Source: Suilimivivens sp964402925 (GTDB lineage: Bacteria; Bacillota; Clostridia; Lachnospirales; Lachnospiraceae). Taken from it: 64,000 nucleotides of DNA. How positions within the stretch are numbered: the first letter of the stretch is position 1; each line of letters begins with the position of its first letter. The notes under the pieces were generated by a model. It ran no database searches. It was not told the DNA's origin and saw only the letters and a program-made list of their open reading frames with translations. A program made the translations under genes and the position numbers. Shown here piece by piece: positions 35,129 through 44,534 of this stretch. The stretch is taken from the NCBI GenBank assembly GCA_964402925.1, contig CAYOED010000003.1, positions 1-64,000 on the forward strand, in the 5' to 3' direction.

Positions 35129-37162
35129 TCATGAGCCTCCTAATAAAGCAGTTACCGCACTGGCATTAGACTGCATCTTTGCCATTGCTGTTTCCATAGC
35201 AGCGAATTTCTTATACCACTTGTCTTCATATTCCTGCAGTTTCTTTTCCGCCTCGGCGATCTTGGTGGTATAGTCGTCATACTCTTCTTTCATCTTCTTG
35301 TCGTCATATACCTTGTAAACGCTGCTGAACTCTGTACCTTTCATAAGGTCAAACATCTTGCCATAGAGTTTCTGTGACAGCTGGGTAAAGAAACTGACAA
35401 CCGCATCAGGATCTGAACTAATCATCGCCATCAGCTTGTTTGTTTCATTTTTGAATGCATCGTCATCCTCGTCGCCGTAAATGTGATATGCATTCTTCTC
35501 ATTTTCAGCCGCATTGAAATATCCCATCGTCTCAATTCCGAAGTCATACAGGTACATCTTCTTCCCGCCTACTTCGAAACCGGACATCATAATTTCCTTC
35601 ATTGCGCTGGCTACTGAACTTAAAGTAGAGTCTCTTCTTAAAAGACTATTTTTAATCGTTGATTCCCACTTTTCTATTTCGGATTCTGACATTGCTTCCT
35701 TTTCATCGTCCGTAAGCGGCTCGTAACCTTTCGCGCTTTCAGCATTGTACAGCTTATCCATTTCATTGATGAGCGCACTGTACTCTTTGATGAAACTTTT
35801 GATCATGTCGTAAATACCGTTGGTATCGTTCTTGGTAGTCAGTGTAATCACTTCATTTGGAGCTGTTTCGCCGTTGCAGGTGATTGTAAGACCATTGATG
35901 TCAAACGTGTTGCTTTCGGAGGAATACTGTACTCCGTTTAATTCGATTTCAGCACTTTGTCCTACCTGCTTGTTGGCGCCTGTGCTGCCTGTCAAACTGT
36001 CATAATTCGTGTAAATGTCACGTGCTTCTGCAATCTTCTGATCCACTTCCGTACCAACTTCATCTTTCAGCTTATCAGTTGCATTGTCATCATCATCTAC
36101 ATACAAATCAATCGTATCAATCCTGTCTTTGTTCGCCTTAATGTCCCTTTGAAGATCCTCATAGCCATTAATGAAAGACATTTCTGCCTTATCATGAACT
36201 AATTTAGCCCGATCATCGTCAGACAGCGTCTCTTGAGCTTCTAAATTTGCAATTTCAGTCTCTAATTCCGTCTTACGTTGAGATCTCTGAACCTCAACTC
36301 CAAGATCACAATTTATACTATTCCCATATTCATAGTTATAACTCGCTACGCAATCATCCATCCTGGCAATCAGTTCTTCATTTTCCTCGGTAAGGCTGTT
36401 TCTTTCAGCAACATACGCCGCTACCCGTGCATCAATCCGAGACTTCTTCAAAGCATCTATATCATCATCAGACATTTCAGCATATTCTTTATATGCGTCT
36501 TTCGCCTTTTCATCATAAATCAAAATGCCCAGCTTATTTAAGGCAGTTGTTCCCTTTGAATTAGAACCGATGATTGTAAAATCTGCATTCTCGCCTAACG
36601 CACTTGCGCCAATATAAAACCGCTGCTGACCGGCATCAAAATTAGCGCCTACACCTGCTGATTTAAGCTGATTTACCAGAGAATTAATTGTAGTATTCTC
36701 GTCAATAGTAATCTCGGTCTTTTTACCGTTGGTGCTGACTTCAAACATGCTGCCAGACTCTATCCCAAGGCTTTCAACAACTTTACTGCTGGAGCTAAGC
36801 GCTTTTCCGTCAGTTCCCTTAATTGTCCCGCCGGTGAGATAGCCGGCTTTTGCAAGCTGATTAATCTTAAGGCTCTGAACACTATCCATCGCGGTATCCT
36901 TTGTGATAACGCTGACAAGATTGCTGTTAGAGACGCTGGTCGTCTTTTTTACAAAAGAGGACGTATACTGAAGATTACTCAATGTTCCGCTGTACAACTT
37001 ATAAATCTTCGAATTCAATTCTTTCCATGCTTCCTGTTTCCAGTCAAGCGTAGTTTGCTTTTTCTTTAAAGTGTCAACTTTGGTCTGCCTTGCAGCCACA
37101 AGCTGTTGAATGATACTTTCTGTATCCAGACCGGACATCATTCCGGTTACACGCATCGCCAT
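35129..37162 (-). CDS. fliD: flagellar filament capping protein FliD (HAP2)
   Basis: FliD caps the filament tip and folds incoming flagellin. The N-terminus MAMRVTGMMSGLDTESIIQQLV is diagnostic, as is the C-terminal coiled coil ending KFAAMETAMAKMQSNASAVTALLGGS. At 677 residues it is longer than common FliD. The extra length is a charged helical insertion at roughly residues 210-370, probably an exposed domain. It is separated by one base from fliS. Confidence 0.95.
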   Translation of the reverse strand: MAMRVTGMMSGLDTESIIQQLVAARQTKVDTLKKKQTTLDWKQEAWKELNSKIYKLYSGTLSNLQYTSSFVKKTTSVSNSNLVSVITKDTAMDSVQSLKINQLAKAGYLTGGTIKGTDGKALSSSSKVVESLGIESGSMFEVSTNGKKTEITIDENTTINSLVNQLKSAGVGANFDAGQQRFYIGASALGENADFTIIGSNSKGTTALNKLGILIYDEKAKDAYKEYAEMSDDDIDALKKSRIDARVAAYVAERNSLTEENEELIARMDDCVASYNYEYGNSINCDLGVEVQRSQRKTELETEIANLEAQETLSDDDRAKLVHDKAEMSFINGYEDLQRDIKANKDRIDTIDLYVDDDDNATDKLKDEVGTEVDQKIAEARDIYTNYDSLTGSTGANKQVGQSAEIELNGVQYSSESNTFDINGLTITCNGETAPNEVITLTTKNDTNGIYDMIKSFIKEYSALINEMDKLYNAESAKGYEPLTDDEKEAMSESEIEKWESTIKNSLLRRDSTLSSVASAMKEIMMSGFEVGGKKMYLYDFGIETMGYFNAAENEKNAYHIYGDEDDDAFKNETNKLMAMISSDPDAVVSFFTQLSQKLYGKMFDLMKGTEFSSVYKVYDDKKMKEEYDDYTTKIAEAEKKLQEYEDKWYKKFAAMETAMAKMQSNASAVTALLGGS

Positions 37163-37173
37163 ATCGATACCCC

Positions 37174-37620
37174 CTATCTTCTTTCATCCACAAGAAGTCC
37201 TGCCAGTTCCCACGCCTTCGCAATCATATCAAGGGTTTTTTCCGGAGGAAGTTCCTTGATAACTTCCTTGGATTCCTTGTCAACGATCTTGATCATAACG
37301 CGGTTGGTAGCTTCATGGATTCCAAAAACAGCCTCAGAATGAGACATATTCTTGTTCAAATTTTCGACTGCTTTCTTAATCTGCTCCGTTGTAGCCTGCT
37401 GCTGTTCTCTCGCAGGACCGTTTTCGGAATTACTCTGGCTGTTTTGCTGTCCGTCTTTTCGTTCAGCTTCTGCAACCTTTACAGTTGTTGCATCATATAC
37501 ATTGTTCAACTCCTGCGTAGTAACATCCGTGTTCTCTACTGTTTGTTTTGCTGCAGGTTTTACCTGCTGTGTGTTTTGTGCCTGATAAGTCATAGCACTG
37601 CTTAATGGTTCTATTGCCAT
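37174..37620 (-). CDS. flaG: FlaG family protein
   Basis: A 148-residue protein from the ATG at 37620, preceded by GGAGGTGA. The N-terminal half is Gln/Thr-rich and probably disordered. The C-terminal FlaG domain is clear: ENLNKNMSHSEAVFGIHEAT, then VMIKIVDKESKEVIKELPP and EKTLDMIAKAWELAG. FlaG affects filament length in other bacteria. It is first in the flaG-fliD-fliS-fliT unit, behind a sigma-28 promoter. Confidence 0.9.
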   Translation of the reverse strand: MAIEPLSSAMTYQAQNTQQVKPAAKQTVENTDVTTQELNNVYDATTVKVAEAERKDGQQNSQSNSENGPAREQQQATTEQIKKAVENLNKNMSHSEAVFGIHEATNRVMIKIVDKESKEVIKELPPEKTLDMIAKAWELAGLLVDERR

Positions 37621-37683
37621 TGTAATCACCTCCGTGTGATATAAATTTGTAAAACTATAGAGTTTCCCTGTCTTCTTAAGTAT

Positions 37684-37710
37684 ATATCGGAAAAAGAGGA
37701 AAAAAATTTA
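37684..37710 (-). promoter_or_regulatory. sigma-28 promoter of flaG-fliD-fliS-fliT
   Basis: Minus strand TAAA (37707-37710), exactly 15 bases, then TCCGATAT (37684-37691). It is a near-perfect SigD/FliA promoter and lies just past the csrA terminator. Confidence 0.85.
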
Positions 37711-37731
37711 TAGCAAAGTTCATTTTTTTAC

Positions 37732-37767
37732 AAAAAAAGAACATCTGCTTGTGTTCGAAACAGATGT
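37732..37767 (-). terminator. terminator of the flgM-csrA operon
   Basis: Stem ACATCTG/CAGATGT (37741-37747 with 37761-37767) followed by TCTTTTTTTG on the minus strand, 14 bp after the csrA stop. Confidence 0.75.
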
Positions 37768-37780
37768 CCCATTTCATATT

Positions 37781-37999
37781 TTATCCTAACAAATTCTTTA
37801 AAGCTTCCAGTCCATCCATGCTGACGGCTTCCTCATTTGCTTCCTGAATCTGTGTATAAACCTCTTTCCGGTAAATCGGAACTTCCTTAGGTGCGCTGAT
37901 GCCCAGCTTTACCTGTTCCCCTTTGATTTCAAGCACTGTAATTTCTATATTGTTGTTAATTATAAGGGCCTCATTTTTCTTTCTGGATAAAGCTAACAT
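37781..37999 (-). CDS. csrA: carbon storage regulator CsrA
   Basis: The 72-residue protein starts MLALSRKKNEALIINNNIEI and keeps the RNA-binding strands (VKLGISAPKEVPIYRKEVY). In Firmicutes CsrA binds the flagellin mRNA leader and blocks its ribosome site; FliW binds CsrA and relieves this. Here the ATG follows the fliW stop with no gap. The fliC leader in this window has suitable GGA motifs. Confidence 0.96.
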   Translation of the reverse strand: MLALSRKKNEALIINNNIEITVLEIKGEQVKLGISAPKEVPIYRKEVYTQIQEANEEAVSMDGLEALKNLLG

Positions 38000-38455
38000 T
38001 TATTCACCTGCTTTCTTTGCATTTAAAACATCATAAATGGGGAATTTTACTAAATAATCTTCTCCCTCTATGATTACCTGACATGCTTTCTTTTCCGCCG
38101 CATTTATGATAATCGGTCCTCTTAAATTAACGCTCATCTTCGTAAGATCGCTTGGTACTGAAACGGTAACCATCACCAGGATTTCCTCCGGATCCAGTTT
38201 ACCAAGAGGCTTAAGCAGCTCGTCATCCACCTCCGGATTGTAATCCGGTTTTACAAGAAGCGGATCCATGACAGGCATTGCAAACGCTGGTTCCTGTACC
38301 GACTGCAGCCAGTGAATTGCACCGATTCCTTTATCTTCATCATGTACAAGCGCAAAATCCACAAGTTCAGGAAACCCGATAATCCCCGATGGGAAATGGA
38401 TGATTTTGTCATCCGCTATTTCAATTTCCCCAAATGCTTTCGTATTAATTTTCAT
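38000..38455 (-). CDS. fliW: flagellar assembly factor FliW
   Basis: This 151-residue protein has the FliW opening MKINTKAFGEIEIADDKIIHF, PSGIIGFPEL and ALVHDEDKGIGAIHWLQS, with NLRGPIIINAAEKKACQVI near the C-terminus. FliW binds flagellin and, when flagellin is exported, is free to sequester CsrA. GGAG lies close to the ATG. Adjacent and in the same operon as csrA. Confidence 0.95.
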   Translation of the reverse strand: MKINTKAFGEIEIADDKIIHFPSGIIGFPELVDFALVHDEDKGIGAIHWLQSVQEPAFAMPVMDPLLVKPDYNPEVDDELLKPLGKLDPEEILVMVTVSVPSDLTKMSVNLRGPIIINAAEKKACQVIIEGEDYLVKFPIYDVLNAKKAGE

Positions 38456-38489
38456 ACCCCACTCCTATCTGCGTGATGCCACGCGCATA

Positions 38490-40049
38490 TTAAATGTAGT
38501 TCATCAAGGACGTCTGCATGATCTTTCCGGTTGCCATAAGAGCTGCATTATAAGTGAGTTCTGTGCTGGTAAGCTGAACCGCTACTTCCGCAATATCTGC
38601 ATCTTCGTTTTCTGACTGCAATGTCCTAAAGGTGGTTCTCTGATCCATAAGACGATTGCTGATCAGGGAAAGACGTTGGCTTCTGGTTCCATTATCAGTT
38701 ATTGCCACATTGGTATCGTCCAGATAGCCCTGTACTTTGGTAATGGTTCCTTCGAACATTTTGTGGATTTTCTCACGGAGATAACTATATGCTTTATCTG
38801 CCGCATCATATTTTTTCTTAACATCTTTATAATCAGCAGTTCCCTCTTCAAAGTCATCCAAAAGCACATCCATATCCTTCAAAATAGCATCCATTTCCTT
38901 TAAATCCTGCAATGCCAGTTCTAAATCATCAATATCCCTGTCAAGATTATGACTGAACACCTCGTCTGCAGTGGTATTAACCTGTATTTTCTGGTTATAT
39001 CCCACATCATATTCAATGGTCTGACGTTTTCCCTGATTGAGCAGATATTCCTGATTATAGTCAATTTTCTTTTCTGTGTTATCATCATTTAAAGTGGTTG
39101 CCGTACATGCAAAATAATGCTCGGGACGAAGATCACCGTCTTTCCACTCATTTTTGGTGTAAGTGAATTTGATTTCTGTGTCTGTACCGCCCGCTGCCCT
39201 CACATCATTCTCAAGCTGCGTATAAGCATCATCGCTGAACAACACTTCACCTGTTTCCGGAATAAAGACTATATCCTCATCCCCATTCATGACCTTCAGA
39301 TAAGGATCTTCAGACAAGGGTACTGTCTTTGCCTGCTTCGTAACCCCATTCACCTCTATCGTCAGATCAGTATTTGAATCTTTCGTTCCAGAGAGCCTAT
39401 CATAAGAAAGGCGCATTCTGTGAATATCCGCATTTCTGATGTCCTGTTCTACTACGCTGCTGTAATTCGCATCTTGATAATTGCTTTTGTTCAATCCATC
39501 CAGATTACCTATATCTGTGAAATTAACGGTATCAAAATCCTTAATCGTATTTTGCTCTGTAATTTCATAACTCGGATAGCCATCCGGCTGTTCTTCGATT
39601 TCTTTCGTAAAAGACAGGGTAGTGTCAGTACGATACCCTGTAAAGATATATCTTCCGGCATAATCCACATTTCCGGTAGAATAAAATTCATTTTTGAGCG
39701 ACTTAAGCTGTTCAATAACGATTTCCAGATCCTCCGGACCGTAATCCTTATTGGCTCCTTTGTTTGCCTGGGTAATCATGTCAGTCAGTACTGCGGTTAT
39801 CGTTGTCAGGGACTTACCCGTAACATCAAGCCAGCTTTCTGCATCCGGTGCATTCTTTTCATAGAATTGCGTCAGTTCTGTGACATTGGTTCTAAGACGC
39901 AGTGCACGGATTGCAATAACCGGATCATCAGAAGGTCTTGTAATCTTCTTTTCGGTTGCCATCATCGTGCTCAACTTATCCTGCAGTATTTTATTATTAT
40001 TGATATTATACAGCGAATTATTCTGCATAATCTTATTCGTCATTCTCAT
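38490..40049 (-). CDS. flgL: flagellar hook-associated protein 3 (FlgL), long form
   Basis: FlgL joins hook and filament with FlgK. The conserved ends are present (MRMTNKIMQNNSLYNINNNK, ITRPSDDPVIAIRALRLRTN; C-terminal STELTYNAALMATGKIMQTS). At 519 residues it is much longer than the approximately 300-residue standard because of a central surface domain (about residues 150-400). AAGGAGG precedes the ATG. It follows flgK by 14 bp. Confidence 0.92.
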   Translation of the reverse strand: MRMTNKIMQNNSLYNINNNKILQDKLSTMMATEKKITRPSDDPVIAIRALRLRTNVTELTQFYEKNAPDAESWLDVTGKSLTTITAVLTDMITQANKGANKDYGPEDLEIVIEQLKSLKNEFYSTGNVDYAGRYIFTGYRTDTTLSFTKEIEEQPDGYPSYEITEQNTIKDFDTVNFTDIGNLDGLNKSNYQDANYSSVVEQDIRNADIHRMRLSYDRLSGTKDSNTDLTIEVNGVTKQAKTVPLSEDPYLKVMNGDEDIVFIPETGEVLFSDDAYTQLENDVRAAGGTDTEIKFTYTKNEWKDGDLRPEHYFACTATTLNDDNTEKKIDYNQEYLLNQGKRQTIEYDVGYNQKIQVNTTADEVFSHNLDRDIDDLELALQDLKEMDAILKDMDVLLDDFEEGTADYKDVKKKYDAADKAYSYLREKIHKMFEGTITKVQGYLDDTNVAITDNGTRSQRLSLISNRLMDQRTTFRTLQSENEDADIAEVAVQLTSTELTYNAALMATGKIMQTSLMNYI

Positions 40050-40063
40050 GTCTGTTGCCCTCC

Positions 40064-41902
40064 TTAAACGCCTGTACGTAAAATCAGCTGATCATAAACC
40101 TCTGTCAGTGTCTGTATCATCCGGGATGCCAGATTATAGGAATTCTGGAATTTAACAAGACTCACCGCTTCCTCATCTTCATCTACACCGGAAATGGAAT
40201 TTCTCTGGTTGTCAATGCTGTTCCGAAGCCCATTGTAGGTATCAAAAAAGGTATTTGCATTGCTGGCATTTAATGCCATATCGGATAAAAGCATCTCAAG
40301 CATCTGTCCTGCTGTTCCATTCCTGAAACTGAATTTTTCTTTACTGCTGAGAAGAGAAATCAGTTCTTTGATCTTTTCGCATTCCTCCACACCTACATCT
40401 TTGCTGCTTCTGGTTCCCAGAAGAGAAGCATCCGCAATAAGGGCTGAGTTAATTGTGAAGTTCCCTGCTGTCAACTCATAATAGCCATTTGCCCCGGCTG
40501 CCGTTCCTGCTGCTAAAAAGTCTCCGGCTGTATATTCTTCTCCGGTTCCATCAAGTCCTGTAAAAAAGATACAGCCTTCATTGCCGTTAGCATCTATACC
40601 GCTTGTGAATATATTGTTCACCGCCTCAGCAAACCCGCGAATCCATTCATTCATCTGTTCCATGTAATATGGGATACCCTGATACTTAATTTCTGATTCA
40701 GTTTTAGCATCTTTTCCCACCTTGCCTGCGTCAATCTTGGGCTGACTGCCATCATCCCTTAAAGTGAAGGTATAAGTATCTGTTCCGTCAAACTCCCAGC
40801 TGTCATAGTAATAAAGTGTGCTACCAATGTTGATTACACCGCCTGTGGAGGACAAGGTACATCCCTGCATTCCCTGCGCATCCTTCAGATACTGGGCATC
40901 CACCTTAATCGACACCTTATTGCCGGCTACATCCACTGAGTCAACTTCACCTTTGAAATTAGCGCCGTTATTGCCGTCCCGCAGCTGTGCAAGCCCTTTC
41001 AGCTTTCCGCCCATAGCTGCATTTTGAAGACTGAATTCATTTCCGTTTGCCCACATAATGCGGTACATACCTTCCGCATCACTCTGGTTCACCTTTTCAT
41101 TGGCATCCCTGGCAACATAGTTCAATGTATTGTAGCTATTTCCGTCTACCAGCGGCTGACCTCCGGCAATGCGTACCAGATATCTATGACCTCCGGTTTC
41201 CCTTTCGGGATGGTAGACATCCACAATAGGCATTTCCTCAACTGTAACATCTACATATTCTGATAATTCGTCAATCAGAAGATCTCTCTGATCCCGCAGT
41301 TCATTGGCTGATGCTCCGGACAGTTCAACTACATTGATCTGTTTATTTAAGGTTGCAATTTTCTGGGAAATCGAATTAATCTGATCCACGCACTGCTTAA
41401 TTTCCAGATTAATATCCTTCTGCAATTCCTGCAGATTCCCATACATGTTATTAAAATAGTCTGTCATAGCCTTCGCCGATGCAATAAACTGTGCCTTGGA
41501 AGTATCGCTGCTTGAATTGGTGGTAACAGACTGCAGGCAGGCGGCGAACTGATTGAAAATACTCTTAAATCCGCTGGTGCCATCATCATTAAGATAATCT
41601 TCCAACGTCTTCATATAATACTGCTTTGCGAAAAATTCGCCGTATTTGCTCTGATTATCCCAATATTTGATATCATAGAAATTATCTCTGACGCGTTCGA
41701 TTGCAATAGTATCCACACCGGCTCCCGCACATCCATAAGTGGTAAATGTCCTAAGTGCAAGATTCGCCTGTTGGGTCACCTGCTGACGGCTGTATCCAAC
41801 TGTCTGTGAGTTAGAGATATTATTTGCTGTGGTATTCAAAGCTGCGTTAGAAGCTCTAAGCCCCGAACCTGCTATATATAATCCAAAAAATTGTGACGGC
41901 AT
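40064..41902 (-). CDS. flgK: flagellar hook-associated protein 1 (FlgK), paralogue 1
   Basis: FlgK is the first hook-filament junction protein. This 612-residue copy starts MPSQFFGLYIAGSGLRASNAALNTTANNISN. It carries the NTVGYSRQQV-type motif (SQTVGYSRQQV) and ends with SLVKFQNSYNLASRMIQTLTEVYDQL. A large central region differs from the neighbouring paralogue. It lies between flgL and the second flgK, all on one transcript. Confidence 0.92.
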   Translation of the reverse strand: MPSQFFGLYIAGSGLRASNAALNTTANNISNSQTVGYSRQQVTQQANLALRTFTTYGCAGAGVDTIAIERVRDNFYDIKYWDNQSKYGEFFAKQYYMKTLEDYLNDDGTSGFKSIFNQFAACLQSVTTNSSSDTSKAQFIASAKAMTDYFNNMYGNLQELQKDINLEIKQCVDQINSISQKIATLNKQINVVELSGASANELRDQRDLLIDELSEYVDVTVEEMPIVDVYHPERETGGHRYLVRIAGGQPLVDGNSYNTLNYVARDANEKVNQSDAEGMYRIMWANGNEFSLQNAAMGGKLKGLAQLRDGNNGANFKGEVDSVDVAGNKVSIKVDAQYLKDAQGMQGCTLSSTGGVINIGSTLYYYDSWEFDGTDTYTFTLRDDGSQPKIDAGKVGKDAKTESEIKYQGIPYYMEQMNEWIRGFAEAVNNIFTSGIDANGNEGCIFFTGLDGTGEEYTAGDFLAAGTAAGANGYYELTAGNFTINSALIADASLLGTRSSKDVGVEECEKIKELISLLSSKEKFSFRNGTAGQMLEMLLSDMALNASNANTFFDTYNGLRNSIDNQRNSISGVDEDEEAVSLVKFQNSYNLASRMIQTLTEVYDQLILRTGV

Positions 41903-41919
41903 TTAATTCACTTCCTTCC

Positions 41920-43536
41920 TCAACTTCCTAATGTATTGATAATGTGCTCCATCAACTCGCTGATTACATTGATGTAGCGGCTGGCTGCATTATAAGCATT
42001 CTGAAACATAATCATGTTGCTTAACTCTTCATCTGAAGAAACTCCCAGAATCTGCTCTCTTGCGGCCGCTGTATTGTCCACAGTAATCTGCTGATTTTCA
42101 CTAATACCGCTTAAGACGTCACCTGTAGTTGCCACCTGCGACACCAGATTATTATAAAAATTAATAAAATTCGTTGTTGTCTTGACGTTCGGATTCAGTG
42201 TATGCGTCTCTTCGGTGAAAAGTTCCTTAAGCGCATCCGCCGTTTCCTGATCAATCTTACCATCATCCTTCTTAAAGCCCAGCAAAGAAGGCGCCTGCTT
42301 CACTTCTCCATTGATGATCATATTTTCAATCGTGAAGGCATCATCATCGGTTTCCCCTGTCTGCGTATTAAATATGGTGTAGGGGTTTCCCTTCTCATCT
42401 CTCATATAGGTCGTTGCAGGATTCTTCGCTGTTTCAGCATCAGCTGCATCCTTAAGGACTTTGTTGATGCCAACGGCAACATCATGCATCAGTCTGTCAA
42501 ACTCTGCCTGTATATTCATAATAATTGACTGGGAAATCTCCCTGTCATAAGTCTGCGCATCCTCCAAATCCTTAAAAGTAGCACGTTTGTCTCCTCTTGC
42601 AAACAGCATGGACTTAAGCGCACCGATATCCGTGTTCCTGTCAGTGGAAATCGTCTGATTCATATTGAAAAGCGTGGCTCCGGTAATATCCACTGTTTCG
42701 ATTCCGTTTACCGTCTTCGTCTCTGCAAGTTGTTTCCAGTAAGGTGTATAAAATCCGGTCTCTTCATCTTGGTATAGTGCAATTTCATTTGCCGAATCTG
42801 ATTTGACAAAAGTTTTACCCTCAAACTGAATCAAAACATTTCCATCTGCATCCGTCCTGCAGTCTATATATCCCATCGCTGAAAGTTCATCTATCAGCTG
42901 GTTTCTTTCATCCCTTAAATCGTTTGCCTTTTCAATCTTTCCGCCTTCAATTTTCAGGATTTCCCTGTTCAGTTCTGCAATGCGCTTACCATAAGCATTA
43001 ATCGTATCGACCTGCTGACTGATCTTGTAATTGAGATTGTCCTGATATTCACACAGTCCGGTATACACTGCCTTTCCGCGTGTCAAGAACTCATTGCAAC
43101 GCTGTACAAAAACGCCCTGATTGACAGAGTTTCCCGGATCCTTTGCCAGTTCCTGCACTGCGCTCCACAGATTCTCTATGGAATCAGCAAAGGCTTCTCC
43201 CTGCAATTCCCGCAAAAGATCTTCAATTTCCTCCACTGCCGATAAAGAAACATCATAAAATGCGCTTCTTCCCGACTCTCTGCGGTATGTTCTATCAAGG
43301 AAATAATCTCTGACCTGTTTTACCTGAGAATAATTGACTCCAAGGCCGACCTGCTGATAAGAAACAGCAGACGCCGAAGTAGAAATGGTATTATATATAC
43401 GGGTTCCCTGCTGAACCTGCTGCCTGGTATACCCGATCGTATCCATATTAGACATATTGTGCGCCGTAGTATTAAGCGCGTTCTGCCCCATCTGTAATCC
43501 ACTTACACCTACATATAAACTTCCAAATAAAGACAT
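41920..43536 (-). CDS. flgK: flagellar hook-associated protein 1 (FlgK), paralogue 2
   Basis: This second FlgK-type protein (538 residues) starts MSLFGSLYVGVSGLQMGQNALNTTAHNMSN with DTIGYTRQQV. It ends with NMIMFQNAYNAASRYINVISELMEHI. It is well diverged from paralogue 1, so this is not a recent copy. The two could form a mixed junction or act in sequence. It lies 28 bp after flgN. Confidence 0.92.
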   Translation of the reverse strand: MSLFGSLYVGVSGLQMGQNALNTTAHNMSNMDTIGYTRQQVQQGTRIYNTISTSASAVSYQQVGLGVNYSQVKQVRDYFLDRTYRRESGRSAFYDVSLSAVEEIEDLLRELQGEAFADSIENLWSAVQELAKDPGNSVNQGVFVQRCNEFLTRGKAVYTGLCEYQDNLNYKISQQVDTINAYGKRIAELNREILKIEGGKIEKANDLRDERNQLIDELSAMGYIDCRTDADGNVLIQFEGKTFVKSDSANEIALYQDEETGFYTPYWKQLAETKTVNGIETVDITGATLFNMNQTISTDRNTDIGALKSMLFARGDKRATFKDLEDAQTYDREISQSIIMNIQAEFDRLMHDVAVGINKVLKDAADAETAKNPATTYMRDEKGNPYTIFNTQTGETDDDAFTIENMIINGEVKQAPSLLGFKKDDGKIDQETADALKELFTEETHTLNPNVKTTTNFINFYNNLVSQVATTGDVLSGISENQQITVDNTAAAREQILGVSSDEELSNMIMFQNAYNAASRYINVISELMEHIINTLGS

Positions 43537-43564
43537 CTTATCACCTCTTTAACTTTCACAAGGA

Positions 43565-44083
43565 TTACTGCTTAGCATCAAATGCAGCCCCGCCTGCTCC
43601 CATATGGTCTCCTGTATTATAGGCTCCCTTATTATAATTAGCTGTTTCGGGGGCTGCTTTCATGGACTGCAGCATATTCATATCGAATTCCACCATCTCC
43701 AAAGCGTTTTGGATCAGAACCCTGTTCTGTCCGTTCACCCGCTTCACCTCATGGACGGCGGTGCTCAATCTGTCGTGTACTCTAGCCAGTTTCTGCTGCT
43801 CTTCCGGTCTTGTGTTTAGCATTTCGACCAAATCTTTGAGCATGAGCATGTCAACATCCTTGTTAATTACGTTGGCGATATCTGAAAAAACTTCCTGTCT
43901 TTTTTGTTCCAGACGGTTAATCCTATTGACAACGATTTGTTCTTCATCCGTGATTTTGGCTAATTCTTCTAACTCGCCGGCTACAATGACCGGCGTTTTT
44001 TTCATGGATAGTCCAAGCAAGTTTTCGTATTCCTGGCTTTCCAAGTCTAAAACTTCAATCAGGTTTTCCATTAAACTTGCCAC
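43565..44083 (-). CDS. flgN: FlgN-type flagellar export chaperone
   Basis: This 172-residue helical protein (LIEVLDLESQEYENLLGLSMKKTPVI, then VKRVNGQNRVLIQNALEMVEFDMNML) matches the FlgN family, cytosolic chaperones of FlgK and FlgL. Those genes follow it directly. The start is GTG at 44083 with GAGGT seven bases before it; an ATG at 44071 is the alternative. The last 30 residues are Gly/Ala/Asn-rich. It begins five bases after flgM ends. Confidence 0.9.
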   Translation of the reverse strand: MASLMENLIEVLDLESQEYENLLGLSMKKTPVIVAGELEELAKITDEEQIVVNRINRLEQKRQEVFSDIANVINKDVDMLMLKDLVEMLNTRPEEQQKLARVHDRLSTAVHEVKRVNGQNRVLIQNALEMVEFDMNMLQSMKAAPETANYNKGAYNTGDHMGAGGAAFDAKQ

Positions 44084-44088
44084 TTGGA

Positions 44089-44364
44089 CTACCTCATTTC
44101 TTCGTATTTCTGCATCAACTTATCTGCAAAACTCTCTATACCCACCTCATACGTTCCTGCATCTATTCTGGATTTAATAGGAGCAGTCTTATCTTCCCTG
44201 ATATCACCGCTTCCTGCCAGCGCCATCTTAGCTGTCTGTATATCCTTACCGATACCGGATATCTGAAGCTTGTCGGAAACGCCTGCTTTGCTTTGAGACT
44301 GAGTCTTCGCTGTTTTCTTTGTATTGTATAGGCTCTGAACCTGTGTATATGCTTCTATACGCAT
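44089..44364 (-). CDS. flgM: anti-sigma-28 factor FlgM
   Basis: A 91-residue protein from the ATG at 44364, chosen for its GGAGG and homology start (MRIEAYTQVQSLYNTKKTAK). The C-terminal half has the sigma-binding pattern (DIREDKTAPIKSRIDAGTYE, ESFADKLMQKY). FlgM holds SigD/FliA inactive until it is exported or degraded. The gene is itself behind a sigma-28 promoter, giving feedback. Confidence 0.92.
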   Translation of the reverse strand: MRIEAYTQVQSLYNTKKTAKTQSQSKAGVSDKLQISGIGKDIQTAKMALAGSGDIREDKTAPIKSRIDAGTYEVGIESFADKLMQKYEEMR

Positions 44365-44429
44365 CTGGATTCCTCCTTCCATGGATTTCCTTATATGCAT
44401 TTCCCATGCAATCATTTGCTACACTATTT

Positions 44430-44456
44430 GTATCGGATATTTTTGGAAAGACTTTA
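44430..44456 (-). promoter_or_regulatory. sigma-28 promoter of the flgM operon
   Basis: Minus strand TAAA (44453-44456), 15 bases, then TCCGATAC (44430-44437). It should drive flgM-flgN-flgK-flgK-flgL-fliW-csrA. Confidence 0.82.
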
Positions 44457-44490
44457 GAGAATAGGAAAATAAATTTTATTCTTTTTAAGA

Positions 44491-44512
44491 GAAAAAGCCC
44501 CCGAAGGGGCTT
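44491..44512 (-). terminator. terminator of the uracil permease gene
   Basis: A 7-bp stem AAGCCCC/GGGGCTT (44495-44501 with 44506-44512) with a TTCG tetraloop and TTTTTC tail on the minus strand. Confidence 0.85.
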
Positions 44513-44534
44513 GCCTGTATCAATATACTATGTA

